Notes under the pieces: model-generated
Databases searched by the model: none
Seen by the model: the letters and a program-made list of their open reading frames with translations, nothing else
What the model was told of the DNA's origin: nothing
Part shown: positions 50,420 through 59,263 of the stretch, one piece after another
How positions within the stretch are numbered: position 1 is the stretch's first letter
Layout: each line of letters starts with the position of its first letter
Position numbers and translations under genes: made by a program
From: JAPWJZ01 sp038247245
GTDB lineage: Bacteria; Pseudomonadota; Alphaproteobacteria; Micavibrionales; UBA2020
DNA: 64,000 nt
Assembly: GCA_038247245.1 (NCBI GenBank)
Contig: JBBRVE010000001.1
Location: 32,217-96,216 of the forward strand
Direction: 5' to 3'

Positions 50420-53400
50420 TTGCCTCCCTTGCCGGCAGCGGGGGAGCGGCGCGTGGTAGTTTTCTTGGTGTTCTTTTTCGCACCCTGCTGCTTCACGGTC
50501 GACCATTCGCCGACGCGGGACAGGTGTTCATAGTTGTTATAGCGCGGCGCGAATTCGGGGCGCGGGGTGGCCAGATACGGAGTCTCTTTTTTATTAAAGG
50601 CCTTCACCAGTTCGCCAACGCCTTTTTCGGCCTCGTCCATCAGCTGCTTCACATCGCCGCGCACGATCGTCACATCGGCGGCGGGGCGGCCGCCCGACAG
50701 TTTCCAGTATTGCAAATCGCCCACTTCGGTCGCATCGATGCCTTCGAAACCGCCGCTATAAGCAATCAACGCCTCCAGCGTCAACTGCGGCGACATGCCA
50801 AGGGCGACGTTTTTCTGCGTGGGGATGCCGCCGGTTTTATAATCGATGATAACCGCCTGACCGTCTTCGTTGCGGTCGACGCGGTCGGCGATGGCGGTCA
50901 GCGTGAAGATTTCGCCGTCGCCCATGTCGATATTCAGCTTGCCCTGCACTTCGGTGCCGAGGTTTTTCGTCATTTCGCGGCGCTCCGCCTCGAACTTGAC
51001 GAACCATTTGGCGATACGCTGGAAACGCGGCATCCAGAAGGATTGCACATAGGGGTTGTTCATGCGTGTCTTGAAGGCGTCTTCGCCCATCTTGATCAGC
51101 TCGTCATAGGCGTTGTCGGGCAGCTTGTCGGGGAATTTTTTCATGAAGGCGTCGAGCGCATCATGCGTGAACGTGCCGCGCTCCGAAACGCTGGGGTTCG
51201 CATCCAGCGGGTCGCGCGGGCGGATTTTCAGGATGTATTTCGCATACACGGTATAGGGATCGCGCATCAGCGATTCAACCGCCGTCACCGGCAGTTTTTT
51301 CGGGCGCGCAGAAACCGGCGGCGTGGGCGCGGGCGGTGCAATCGGTGTTACATCGGGCGGCGTGTGCATCGCCTGGTTGATTTCCAGCAGCTGGTTTTTG
51401 CCGTTCAAATCATCCTTCAGCCCCGCGCCCTTCAGCACCATCATCAGGCGCGTGAGGAACGGCGACGAAACGGTGGGCGCATCGCCGGAGCGCATGGAGC
51501 GCGACAGCAAAACATCGGGGCTGGCGATCATCTGCGTGAACTGGTGCGCGGCATGGCCGATGGTTTCTTCGGCGGGCGGCAGGCCCATCGCCTTCACCAT
51601 ATCGGGCGACAGCCACGGGTTGACATCGGGACGCGCGGGCCAGCTTTCGTCGTTCAGCCCGCCCATGATGACGATATCGGCCTTGATCAGCTTCGCCTGT
51701 TCGGGCGTGACGATACGGAGCGTCGGATGCGGCGACATCGCGGGCTGGAAGCTGACCGCACGCATCAAACCCTGCAGCACGTCAACGTAACCGGCGCCGG
51801 TCACAGGCGGAATATGCTTCGCCGCTTCGCGCAGCTGCGTCATGAACTGCGCCGATTTGCGGCCGTCATCGCCGCGCCACAGTTTTTCCGCGCCGGTTTC
51901 CTTGTCGGTCTTCGCCATCGCTTCGGCGAAACGGATATGCTCATCAAGGAATTCGCCGAAGGGCAGCGGCGTGTCGGTATCCATTTTTTCAAAGAACGTC
52001 TTGCCCGCCGTTTGCAGACGGTCGGCAAAATCGATCAAGGCGGTTTTTTCGGCGGCGAGAATTTCGGGCGTGCGGTAGCCGGGTGAATCTTTCGGGCGGC
52101 GCGATGCGCGGTTAAAGGCTGCAGTCAGCGTATCTTTTAACCCCTCCGCACCTGTGCCGGGGCGCGGGCCGTGCAGTGCCATGTCTTCCAGTTGCGATAC
52201 TTTTTGCGCGAAGGCCGTGCGCGCTTCGCCGTTTGCGGCGAGCGGATGCTTCAACGCCTCCAGCAGCGGCACGGGCGACCATTCTTCGGATGCCATGTTG
52301 GCGGTCGCGAGCAAGAATATGCCGGCCTGCGATTCCGCAAGCGATTTGCCCGCGCTGTCCTCTACTTCCACTTTCCAGTAGCGGAGCTTCGCGGCGACGC
52401 GGCGCGCCAATGAACGGTCGCCCGTTACCAGCATCGCGGTCTTGCCGGGCGTTTCCAGCGTTTCGCGCATTTTCAGCGCGATGACGGAGGCTTCTTCCTG
52501 CGGGCTGCCCGCCGTGATCAGGTCCATGCCATGCAGCGCCTTCGGGTCGATCTCGCGCGCGCTTTCATCGTCATTGGCGGCTTTTTTGCGGCCCTGCTTG
52601 CGTGCCTTCAATCCTGCCCAGCCTTCGGTCGTGCCAGACGGGCGCATGGCTTCGCGCAGCAATTTGCGGCGGCCGTTGTTCACGCGCGCGGCGGCGTTGG
52701 TGGCGCGCACGGTGGTTTTCGGCAGGCCCGCATCCCAGCCCTGCACATCCTTCAATTCCGCGCCCAGTTCGCCCAGCAATTTTTTGAACATGAATTGCGG
52801 GTGGACGGGGGTTAAAACATCCCAGCTTTTCGCATCGGTCAGCACATCGACGCCCGGCAGCACGACCGCGCCCTGCGGCATCGCGGCGACCGCCTGCAGC
52901 ATGGATACGACAGCGGGGGACGTATCGGTGAAGCCTGCGGCAATCATCGGCTTGGTCGGCGGGTTATTGCGCCAGTGCAGCGCCTGAATTTCCAGCAGCG
53001 CGTTGCGGTGTTCTTCGGGATCGACCATGCCCAGCTGTTCCAGCTTCGCCGGCCATGTTTCGGTGATGATCTTTAAAAACTCCGCCGTCTGCGACCATTG
53101 CGTGCGGAATTCCTTGGGCGCAAGCTTCTCGACATTTTTCAGTTCGATATCGTTGCGCTGCAATTCATCGAGGAACGAACCCAGTTCACCGCCCAGCTTG
53201 ATCGCCTTTTGCACGGAGCTTGCCATGCCGGGGATTTTCAAAATTTCTTCGGCCAGCATCAGCTGGCGGTGCAGGCGCGGCACGGCGGGAGGGATATCCA
53301 TCAGCGCCTGCGACAAAACCGGATTGCCGGAAACCTTCAGGCCAAGGTCGTCGCGGTCGACATCGCCGGGCGCATCTATGCGCGGCATGATGCCGGGCTT

Positions 53401-53622
53401 GCCGTCCAGCTGTTCCATGAAAGCCTGCCGCAGCAAATCGCGCGTCTCGCGGTCGGGGACAAGCACGGTGTAATCGGAGAGCTTCAGCGGATCATCGCCG
53501 ACCTGTTTCAAAATCCCCCGCGCGAGGTCTTCCAGAAAAGGGCGATCAGGGGTGATCGTAAATACGCGGGGCGTATTTACGGCGGGTGCGGATGGCGGAG
53601 CTGCGGACGTATCCTGAGCCAC
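50416..53622 (-). CDS. addB: Double-strand break repair subunit AddB
   Basis: A 1,068-residue protein of the alphaproteobacterial AddB type: an N-terminal inactivated helicase-like domain (FLEDLARGIL, YTVLVPDRETRDLLRQAF) and a C-terminal RecB-like nuclease with QAVIIDYKTGGIP and PQLTLEALIAYSGG. No canonical Walker A is seen, as is usual for this subtype. A run of Lys/Thr at the C-terminus ends the protein. It is the first gene of addBA, divergent from the glycolipid-binding-like gene at 53815. Confidence 0.95.
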   Translation of the reverse strand: MAQDTSAAPPSAPAVNTPRVFTITPDRPFLEDLARGILKQVGDDPLKLSDYTVLVPDRETRDLLRQAFMEQLDGKPGIMPRIDAPGDVDRDDLGLKVSGNPVLSQALMDIPPAVPRLHRQLMLAEEILKIPGMASSVQKAIKLGGELGSFLDELQRNDIELKNVEKLAPKEFRTQWSQTAEFLKIITETWPAKLEQLGMVDPEEHRNALLEIQALHWRNNPPTKPMIAAGFTDTSPAVVSMLQAVAAMPQGAVVLPGVDVLTDAKSWDVLTPVHPQFMFKKLLGELGAELKDVQGWDAGLPKTTVRATNAAARVNNGRRKLLREAMRPSGTTEGWAGLKARKQGRKKAANDDESAREIDPKALHGMDLITAGSPQEEASVIALKMRETLETPGKTAMLVTGDRSLARRVAAKLRYWKVEVEDSAGKSLAESQAGIFLLATANMASEEWSPVPLLEALKHPLAANGEARTAFAQKVSQLEDMALHGPRPGTGAEGLKDTLTAAFNRASRRPKDSPGYRTPEILAAEKTALIDFADRLQTAGKTFFEKMDTDTPLPFGEFLDEHIRFAEAMAKTDKETGAEKLWRGDDGRKSAQFMTQLREAAKHIPPVTGAGYVDVLQGLMRAVSFQPAMSPHPTLRIVTPEQAKLIKADIVIMGGLNDESWPARPDVNPWLSPDMVKAMGLPPAEETIGHAAHQFTQMIASPDVLLSRSMRSGDAPTVSSPFLTRLMMVLKGAGLKDDLNGKNQLLEINQAMHTPPDVTPIAPPAPTPPVSARPKKLPVTAVESLMRDPYTVYAKYILKIRPRDPLDANPSVSERGTFTHDALDAFMKKFPDKLPDNAYDELIKMGEDAFKTRMNNPYVQSFWMPRFQRIAKWFVKFEAERREMTKNLGTEVQGKLNIDMGDGEIFTLTAIADRVDRNEDGQAVIIDYKTGGIPTQKNVALGMSPQLTLEALIAYSGGFEGIDATEVGDLQYWKLSGGRPAADVTIVRGDVKQLMDEAEKGVGELVKAFNKKETPYLATPRPEFAPRYNNYEHLSRVGEWSTVKQQGAKKNTKKTTTRRSPAAGKGGK

Positions 53623-53814
53623 TGTTATCCCTTGAACCAGACGTTATATATATTGCAGGTCCCGAGCCTACCGCCTTTATACATAAAGTCAATATCAAGA
53701 ATCTCCCGCGCCGCGCCGTTTGCTGCACCGCAAATAGACATAATCCAGCAGTTTTGCGAGGGTATGGGCAGGGTGGCGGGGGTTTGCTATATATCGCGGC
53801 AAGGAGAACCAGTT

Positions 53815-54366
53815 ATGCCCGCACTCAGCTTCCTTTGGGAACGCAAAGACACCCCCGGCCTTGACGCCTGCCGCCTTGAATTATCGGCCGCAGGGGCGCG
53901 GTTGCGGGGGAATGCGGTGTTTTTGCATGACGGTTTGCCGGCCGCGCTGAATTACGACGTGACGATGGATACCGGCGGCGCCACGCAATCCGCCACCATC
54001 GAAGGCTTTATCGGCGATGACGCGATCAGCCACAATATCCGCCGCGCCGCATCCGGCTGGATGCATAACGGCAAGCCGGTGCCCAGCTGCCGCGGGCTCG
54101 ACAGCCTCGACCTCAGTTTCACCCCCGCCACCAATTTCTGCCAGTTCCATGCGCTGAAATCGGCGGGCAACGACACGGTCGAAATCACCTCGGCATGGTT
54201 TGATTTATCAACACAGAGCATGAAGCCCCTGCCCCAGAACTTCACCCGCATCGGCGAGACCAGTTTCCAGTACGCCGCGCCCAGCCAGGGGTATGAGGAT
54301 GTATTGGAATTCGATACCGGCGGGATGATTGCGCGTTATCCCGGATTGTGGGACCGCGCCGCGTAG
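53815..54366 (+). CDS. Putative glycolipid-binding family protein
   Basis: A 183-residue protein behind AAGGAGA. Family signs: an N-terminal WERKDTPGLDACRLELS, then GLPAALNYDVTMD, CRGLDSLDLSFTPATNF in the middle, VEITSAWFDLSTQSMKPLPQNFTRIGETSFQY and GMIARYPGLWDRAA at the end, matching the 'putative glycolipid-binding' family. Ligand unproven. Not coupled to addB, which is on the other strand. Confidence 0.85.
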   Translation: MPALSFLWERKDTPGLDACRLELSAAGARLRGNAVFLHDGLPAALNYDVTMDTGGATQSATIEGFIGDDAISHNIRRAASGWMHNGKPVPSCRGLDSLDLSFTPATNFCQFHALKSAGNDTVEITSAWFDLSTQSMKPLPQNFTRIGETSFQYAAPSQGYEDVLEFDTGGMIARYPGLWDRAA

Positions 54367-54404
54367 CGGAGCAAAATTATACTTGCAGCGTAATTCCGGC
54401 AATC

Positions 54405-54514
54405 CACCCCCCCCCTTGCGCGGGGGTCCAGAAGCGCGTCCGCGCGTCTTGTGAGTCTGGAGTCAGATGACGGCTGGACAGCCTACCGGATGCCCGCGCA
54501 AGGCGGGCATGGCG
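54405..54514. repeat. Palindromic dispersed element, copy 4 (divergent)
   Basis: Starts with a C9 run and the TTGCGCGGGGGTCCAGAAG arm; ends GGATGCCCGCGCAAGGCGGGCATG. The interior differs from copies 1-3 (GCGTCCGCGCGTCTTGTGAGTCTGG), as if older or recombined. It lies between the convergent ends 54366 and 54524. Confidence 0.8.
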
Positions 54515-54523
54515 AAAGGGTGA

Positions 54524-55441
54524 TTAGTTTGAAGGCGTCTTCAATACCGCAGGCTTCTTCACGCCTTCCATCGGACGGGGAGAACCGCCGAGTTTTTGCA
54601 GCTGCGCAAAGGCGGCATCCAATGCCTCCGCATCGTAATCCTTGAATTTGTGGCTGGCGAGCGCAACACCCTGCTGGCCCAGCACCGTTTCGGTCACGCG
54701 GCGGCTTTCGAAATTGAAGACGATTTTCAGCGTGTCGCCATCGCCGAGGCTTTTTTTCTCGACCAGCGTCTGCGCATCGGGCGCGGAATAGCGGCCCGCC
54801 GGGGTTTTGTTTTCTGTTGCAGCCACGGGATCGGCGGCGGGCGCGGGCGGCGGCGTTTTTTCGCCCTTCACGGCGCGCACGACAGCCTGCGCCAGTTCCT
54901 GTTCCTTGTTGATGCGCGCCAGCACCGCAACGCGGTCATGGTTCGCGGGCACGGCGAGCGCCTCCAGCGCTTTCTGGCTGACGGTCACGGTGCCGTTCGC
55001 GCGCGTCACATGCGTTTCATCGAGGTCATAGACGAAGCGCATGGGGAAACCTTCGGCAAAACCCTCCTCCGCCAGCTGCGCCTTTGATGCGTCGGTCACG
55101 TTCAGGATGGCCTTGGTGAAACGCTTGTCCTTGGTATCAAACGTCACGGCGTATTCAACGGGCGTGACGGTGAGGCGGCGCGGGTTGCCGGTGTCGCCGA
55201 TCAAGATCTGGAACGCATCGACCTGCACGAACGGCACGCCGTCTTTCACCTGCACCGTTGAATCATCGGCGAAGGCGAAAACCGTTTCGTTGGCGCGGAA
55301 ACCTTTTTCGCGGGGCAGCGCGGCATAAACATCGATGGGCGGGCGCGGCGCGCCGCCTTCATACTTCACCGCATATTCGCGGGAATTATTGGCATCCATC
55401 AGATAGCGGTAACCGCTGAAACCTTCGTTGATATCTGCCAT
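54524..55441 (-). CDS. Protein of unknown function, predominantly beta
   Basis: About 305 residues from ATG 55441 (a second ATG eight codons earlier). It has no signal peptide or membrane segment. The N-terminus has NNSREYAVKYEGGAPRPPIDVYAALPREKGFR. A Pro/Ala-rich linker near 205-220 separates it from a C-terminal region with KIVFNFESRRVTETVLGQQGVALASHKF. No family recognised. Confidence 0.65.
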   Translation of the reverse strand: MADINEGFSGYRYLMDANNSREYAVKYEGGAPRPPIDVYAALPREKGFRANETVFAFADDSTVQVKDGVPFVQVDAFQILIGDTGNPRRLTVTPVEYAVTFDTKDKRFTKAILNVTDASKAQLAEEGFAEGFPMRFVYDLDETHVTRANGTVTVSQKALEALAVPANHDRVAVLARINKEQELAQAVVRAVKGEKTPPPAPAADPVAATENKTPAGRYSAPDAQTLVEKKSLGDGDTLKIVFNFESRRVTETVLGQQGVALASHKFKDYDAEALDAAFAQLQKLGGSPRPMEGVKKPAVLKTPSN

Positions 55442-55599
55442 GAAAGAATCCCCCCGCGCCTGCATCCGGCCTTGAATTTGATTGGATAAGGATACAGGGA
55501 ATTGCAGATTATGTCAAATATTTCCGTGCTGATTACCCTGCGCCCGAAATACTATAAGTAACTGAAATATATAATTATATTTTTAAAACGTCTCGCAGA

Positions 55600-56129
55600 T
55601 TACGGCGCTTGCAACCGTGCGGGCGGCGGCAGTTTGGGCTTTACGTTCACAAGCCAGGCGTTTTTATCGGCATCATCCATCTGCAGCGACAGGCTGGTGT
55701 CGGCGTCGGCATAGGTGATGACGCTCTGGCTGAACGGCTGGTCGGGGTTGACGGCCAGCCGCAGCGTTTGCACATAGACGCCGTACTCATATTTGCCGCT
55801 GACGCTGGCGGTGAAGGCGATATCAATCGCGGGGTCGGACAGATAAATCTTCAGCCCCTGCATCGCGGGCAGCGCAGAAACGCTTTCCAGTTTTCGCGCA
55901 TGTCGCCATAGCTGCGCACCACGCCACGAATATCGGTTTCCTGCCGGAACAGCGGATCGAGCGTTGGCGACAGCGTTTTGCCCGCAGCCGTGCGGTCGAT
56001 GGCGGTCTGGATAATCTGCGGGATGCTGTGGGTGAATTTTTGCAGGGCGTAGTTCATCTCCACCTGCTCGGACGACATCTGCCGTGGCCGCGCAGCCTTC
56101 GCCGCCGCATATTTTTCCCGCAAACTCAT
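55600..56129 (-). pseudogene. Frameshifted gene, two halves in different frames
   Basis: From ATG 56129 the frame gives MSLREKYAAAKAARPRQMSSE...SYGDMRENWK and then stops at 55851. A second frame continues from the same spot (KLESVSALPAMQGLKIYL, to 55600). Adding one A to the four-A run (complement at 55891-55894) would join them as MREKLESVSALPAM. The full product would be about 177 residues, with the second part beta-rich. It is either a recent pseudogene, a sequencing error or, less likely, programmed slippage. No family is recognised. Confidence 0.7.
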
Positions 56130-56312
56130 GATGCGTATCCGCTTCAAAAATGACTGGCTGTTTTGGCAACGAAGGGCATGGCAAGCAGGAAACAAATTCC
56201 ACCGGAAAACCGCTTGCTGGGAGTGCGTTGGCCATCTGCACGATGTGACACGAAACAGCGGCTGTCAAAAACCCGCTGGTATCTAAATGATTATATTAAC
56301 TTTTTGAGTTTT

Positions 56313-57854
56313 TTAGGCTGCGCTTTCAAAAGGATTTTCTTCTGCTCTCACGGTTTGAGTGATCTTGGCTTCATACGTTGTGTAGTCGTCCAAATACTGA
56401 GAGTCGACATGGAACGAATCTGCTGGACTTCTTACCAGAGCAACACCATCTTTTTTGCGAGGCGAAGACTGTTTGAAAAATCTTAAATATCTCTGGGGTG
56501 CAACTCCTTCAAAACAGGCAAAATACACTTTATCTTTTTCGCCTGAAGTAGAGATTGCGTCAGAATGTAATTCGATTGCTAAACTCTTTTCGTAAGGCTC
56601 AATGTAAACTACTTTTTTAATACCTGCCGCAACGATGTGTCTTGCGCAGCTATGGCAAGGGTAGGTAGTGCAATACAAAGTAGCGCCGGTTGTAGTTTGG
56701 CCTGTCGTTCGCGCCAGTTGTATGAGTGCATCCATCTCCGCATGAACCGCACGTGAGTATTCAATCAAATCTTTTGCGGGGGTTTTTTTTAACAAGTCGC
56801 TCGCAATTAAGCCAGCGTTCTCAACTTTATGCGCCTCTAGAATTTTTCTAAACGCACCTTCCAATAAGGATTTATGGAAGTCGTTATAACATATCTTACC
56901 AGAAAAAACGCATCTCTGATCGACAGTGTCTTCAACTGAGTACAAGCCGCCGCCAGCAGCAGGCACATCATTGCAGCCAGTTGAAAGAATGTCCCCACTT
57001 TCGTTCACTACAGCTGCACCTACTTGACGCGACAAACATGCCGACTGCAACGATGCCGAAAATGCAGAATACATCCCAATTTCATCACGCGTAGGGGTAA
57101 TTCCATTGGTGCCATGAATTAACCCAACAAGTCTTTCGACTGACTTTTGGATGAAAGTATTATTTTTAACATCCCGAATAAAGTAATCGGCCACCGCAAG
57201 AGTGTCTTCGACTTGCTGGCCAAATTTCGTAGCTTCTTTTCTATCTGCATCAATTATTTGGTCTGCTTCGGTAGATGTCATGGGCACGCTTTTTAATTTT
57301 GACTTACGATTTTGCTCCGTGCTGATAACCCCTACGGTGTAAAAATTGCGCTGATATATTGTTTGAAGAAGCGTAACTTCAGAAGGGTTTTTAAGTTGAT
57401 TTACAATATAAGCAATTTTCTTGGTCGTTTTATGATCGAGCTCATCCGTCTCAGGTATAATTTCAAGGTGAGGGCGGCGTCTTTTTATTATCTCTAATAT
57501 GACTTCCTGAGCCAGACGATTAGGCCCCATCTTTTCGCGGATTTCATTACCTGCTTTTTGAAGTTCCTTATATCTTTGGAATCCCGCTAAATTGATAAGG
57601 TTCGGATTTTTCCTGATTGAAGGTATTAAACTACTGATTTTTATTATCTCAACTATGTAGCCCTGATCTTTCAGGCATAGCCTAAGTTCAGATTCGACTT
57701 CCGTAATCGCTGAACCAATCGCGCCACAAAGTCCGATGATTAATTCTTGCGACCGACGCTCTTTGATTACCTCAGATACGTCTTGATTTGAACTTTTTGA
57801 GGCCACTTTCACAACTGCGGCGACGGCAGGCAAAGAAGCGGATACCTGAGACAT
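56313..57854 (-). CDS. Anti-phage dCTP deaminase (DCD)-like protein
   Basis: A 513-residue protein after a GGGGTGA ribosome site. N-terminal domain (37-260): a P-loop-like GLCGAIGSA at 41-49 without the usual Lys, plus NRKSKLKSVPMTS and other kinase-like elements. C-terminal deaminase domain (263-460): CLSRQVGAAVVN, zinc motif VHAEMDALIQ (His371, Glu373) and YPCHSCARHI (Cys400, Cys403). This order, with a degenerate NTPase domain followed by a dCMP/dCTP deaminase, matches known anti-phage dCTP deaminases, which deplete dCTP during infection. The gene is AT-rich unlike its flanks. Confidence 0.85.
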   Translation of the reverse strand: MSQVSASLPAVAAVVKVASKSSNQDVSEVIKERRSQELIIGLCGAIGSAITEVESELRLCLKDQGYIVEIIKISSLIPSIRKNPNLINLAGFQRYKELQKAGNEIREKMGPNRLAQEVILEIIKRRRPHLEIIPETDELDHKTTKKIAYIVNQLKNPSEVTLLQTIYQRNFYTVGVISTEQNRKSKLKSVPMTSTEADQIIDADRKEATKFGQQVEDTLAVADYFIRDVKNNTFIQKSVERLVGLIHGTNGITPTRDEIGMYSAFSASLQSACLSRQVGAAVVNESGDILSTGCNDVPAAGGGLYSVEDTVDQRCVFSGKICYNDFHKSLLEGAFRKILEAHKVENAGLIASDLLKKTPAKDLIEYSRAVHAEMDALIQLARTTGQTTTGATLYCTTYPCHSCARHIVAAGIKKVVYIEPYEKSLAIELHSDAISTSGEKDKVYFACFEGVAPQRYLRFFKQSSPRKKDGVALVRSPADSFHVDSQYLDDYTTYEAKITQTVRAEENPFESAA

Positions 57855-57913
57855 TTCACCCCATAATAAAATTAAATATACAAATCGCTAAAAAATAAAA
57901 TCTAACCGGTTAA

Positions 57914-58087
57914 TTACCAGTGAAGTTTGCTCGCTCTTTGCAAAGCTTCCAATAGTGCCGGATGATTTTTGTTATGATCTAGCTGCACCAAACTATCACT
58001 TACATTTTGTGTGGTTTGCGTGGGCTGCGCCGAGCTTTTGGATAGAGAGCTGCGCGCACGTTGATATTCTTGAAAATTTACGATCAT
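57914..58087 (-). CDS. 57-residue protein upstream of the DCD-like gene
   Basis: A frame of 57 codons with ATG at 58087, GGAGAAG about 6 nt upstream, and TAA at 57914. The product starts MIVNFQEYQRARSSLSKSS, is Ser/Gln/Thr-rich in the middle and ends HPALLEALQRASKLHW. It is in the same orientation and AT-rich context as the deaminase gene, 59 nt upstream of it, so probably co-transcribed. No known family; could be a regulator, toxin-inhibitor or a chance frame. Confidence 0.5.
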   Translation of the reverse strand: MIVNFQEYQRARSSLSKSSAQPTQTTQNVSDSLVQLDHNKNHPALLEALQRASKLHW

Positions 58088-58469
58088 TTAGGCTTCTCCG
58101 CACTGAAGCAGATTGAAATCATGCTTTTGGAATGTCTGCATCTAAACTGGAAGTTTGCGATTATGCAAGACAGCTCTTCAATAACATGTGAATTTTTCGT
58201 TATTTAATAAATACCATGATGATAGACACGGTACAAATGCTTATATTATAAGGAGATAATTACGGAATCTAATGTTTTGAAGTTAGGAGTCTAATGTATT
58301 GATGTGACTCAACTTCTTTTTATTCCTTAAAAGTAATTTATGTTTGCAGATATTATTCATAATTTAAAAACTACATGCCTCTTTTTTCCTTTCTCTAGCC
58401 GCTATAGTATATCCGCAAGCAATTCCCGCGCGGCTGTTCATGCCGCGCCCTGACGAAAGCGATAGGTTT
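58088..58469. other. AT-rich intergenic region, likely promoters for the islet and sdhC
   Basis: Nearly 380 bp without a supported gene. It is AT-rich, especially 58190-58380, and must hold the promoter for the lower-strand islet genes and for sdhC. An AAGGAG sequence at about 58250 is followed only by a very short frame. No repeats or binding palindromes were recognised. Confidence 0.6.
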
Positions 58470-58850
58470 ATGTCAAACATTGAGCGTCCTCTTTCCCCGC
58501 ACCTGCAGGTGTATAAATGGCAGCTGACGATGGCGCTGTCGATTTTGCATCGGGTGACCGGTTTTGGTTTGGCGGTGGGCGCGGTTGCGGTCACGTGGTG
58601 GCTGCTGGCGGCGGTGAACGGTGAAGAGGCGTATGCGCAGTTCCAGTCCTGCGCGCATACCGTGATCGGGCAGCTGATGCTGTTCGGCTGGGTCTGGGCG
58701 TTCACCTATCACTTCCTGAACGGCATCCGGCATCTGGTGTGGGATACCGGGCGGTGGCTCGATTTGAAATCGGCCTATGCTTCGGGATATTTTGTGTTCT
58801 TCGGGTCGCTGGTGTTTTCGGGCGCGATCTGGTTTGCGGCGGGGTATTGA
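58470..58850 (+). CDS. sdhC: Succinate dehydrogenase cytochrome b556 subunit
   Basis: A 126-residue membrane subunit from ATG 58470 (the frame is open slightly upstream). RPLSPHLQVYKWQLTMALSILHRVTGFGL contains the family Ser-Pro-His-Leu and His-Arg-x-Thr-Gly, and FLNGIRHLVWDTGRW holds the haem-ligand His region. Three transmembrane helices. First gene of sdhCDA. Confidence 0.95.
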   Translation: MSNIERPLSPHLQVYKWQLTMALSILHRVTGFGLAVGAVAVTWWLLAAVNGEEAYAQFQSCAHTVIGQLMLFGWVWAFTYHFLNGIRHLVWDTGRWLDLKSAYASGYFVFFGSLVFSGAIWFAAGY

Positions 58851-58852
58851 TC

Positions 58853-59251
58853 ATGGCGCATGAAAACGAAAAAACGATCCGCTCCCCGCTGGGACGCGCG
58901 CGCGGGCTTGGTTCCGCCCGCGACGGCACGCATCACTGGTGGATGCAGCGCGTGACGGCGATGGCGCTGCTGCCGCTGTCGCTGTTTTTCCTGTGGCATA
59001 TCGATGCGATTGCGGAATCGGATTATACCGCCTTCATCAAATGGATGTCGCACCCGACCGTGGCGATCGCCGCGATCCTGTTCGTGATCGCCAGTTTCTG
59101 GCACGCGATGCTGGGCGTGCAGGTGATCATCGAGGATTACGTGCACAGTGAAGGCTGCAAAATCGCCTGCCTGCTGGTGAACAAGCTTGGCTTCACCGGG
59201 CTTGGCTTTGCTTGCGTGTTTTCCATCTGCTATATCAACTTCGCGCTTTAA
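58853..59251 (+). CDS. sdhD: Succinate dehydrogenase membrane anchor subunit
   Basis: A 132-residue protein, 2 nt after sdhC. GTHHWWMQRVTAMALLPLSLFFLWH, then SFWHAMLGVQVIIEDYVHSEGCKIACLLVNKLG includes the haem-ligand His; three helices. Anchors the flavo- and iron-sulfur subunits. Confidence 0.94.
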   Translation: MAHENEKTIRSPLGRARGLGSARDGTHHWWMQRVTAMALLPLSLFFLWHIDAIAESDYTAFIKWMSHPTVAIAAILFVIASFWHAMLGVQVIIEDYVHSEGCKIACLLVNKLGFTGLGFACVFSICYINFAL

Positions 59252-59263
59252 GGATTACCGGCC

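Larger units (their letters stand above)
56280..58440. other. AT-rich islet inserted in GC-rich chromosome
   Basis: From about 56280 to 58440 the base composition changes sharply to AT-rich, with many A/T codon endings. It carries the dCTP deaminase-like gene and a 57-codon gene. No integrase, transposase or direct repeats are visible at the edges, so the mode of arrival is unknown. Composition was judged by eye. Confidence 0.7.

Noticed and set aside
50410..52086. A 558-codon upper-strand frame opposite addB
   Set aside because: Composition typical of an antisense frame (His/Arg/Phe-rich), while addB is contiguous and recognisable.
33915..54514. CRISPR-like reading of the repeated palindromes
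   Set aside because: The four copies are 4-8 kb apart with no short regular spacing and no cas genes, so they are dispersed elements and not an array.
56280..58440. Complete prophage or integrative element around the deaminase gene
   Set aside because: No integrase, transposase, structural phage gene or flanking direct repeat is visible; only AT-richness supports transfer.
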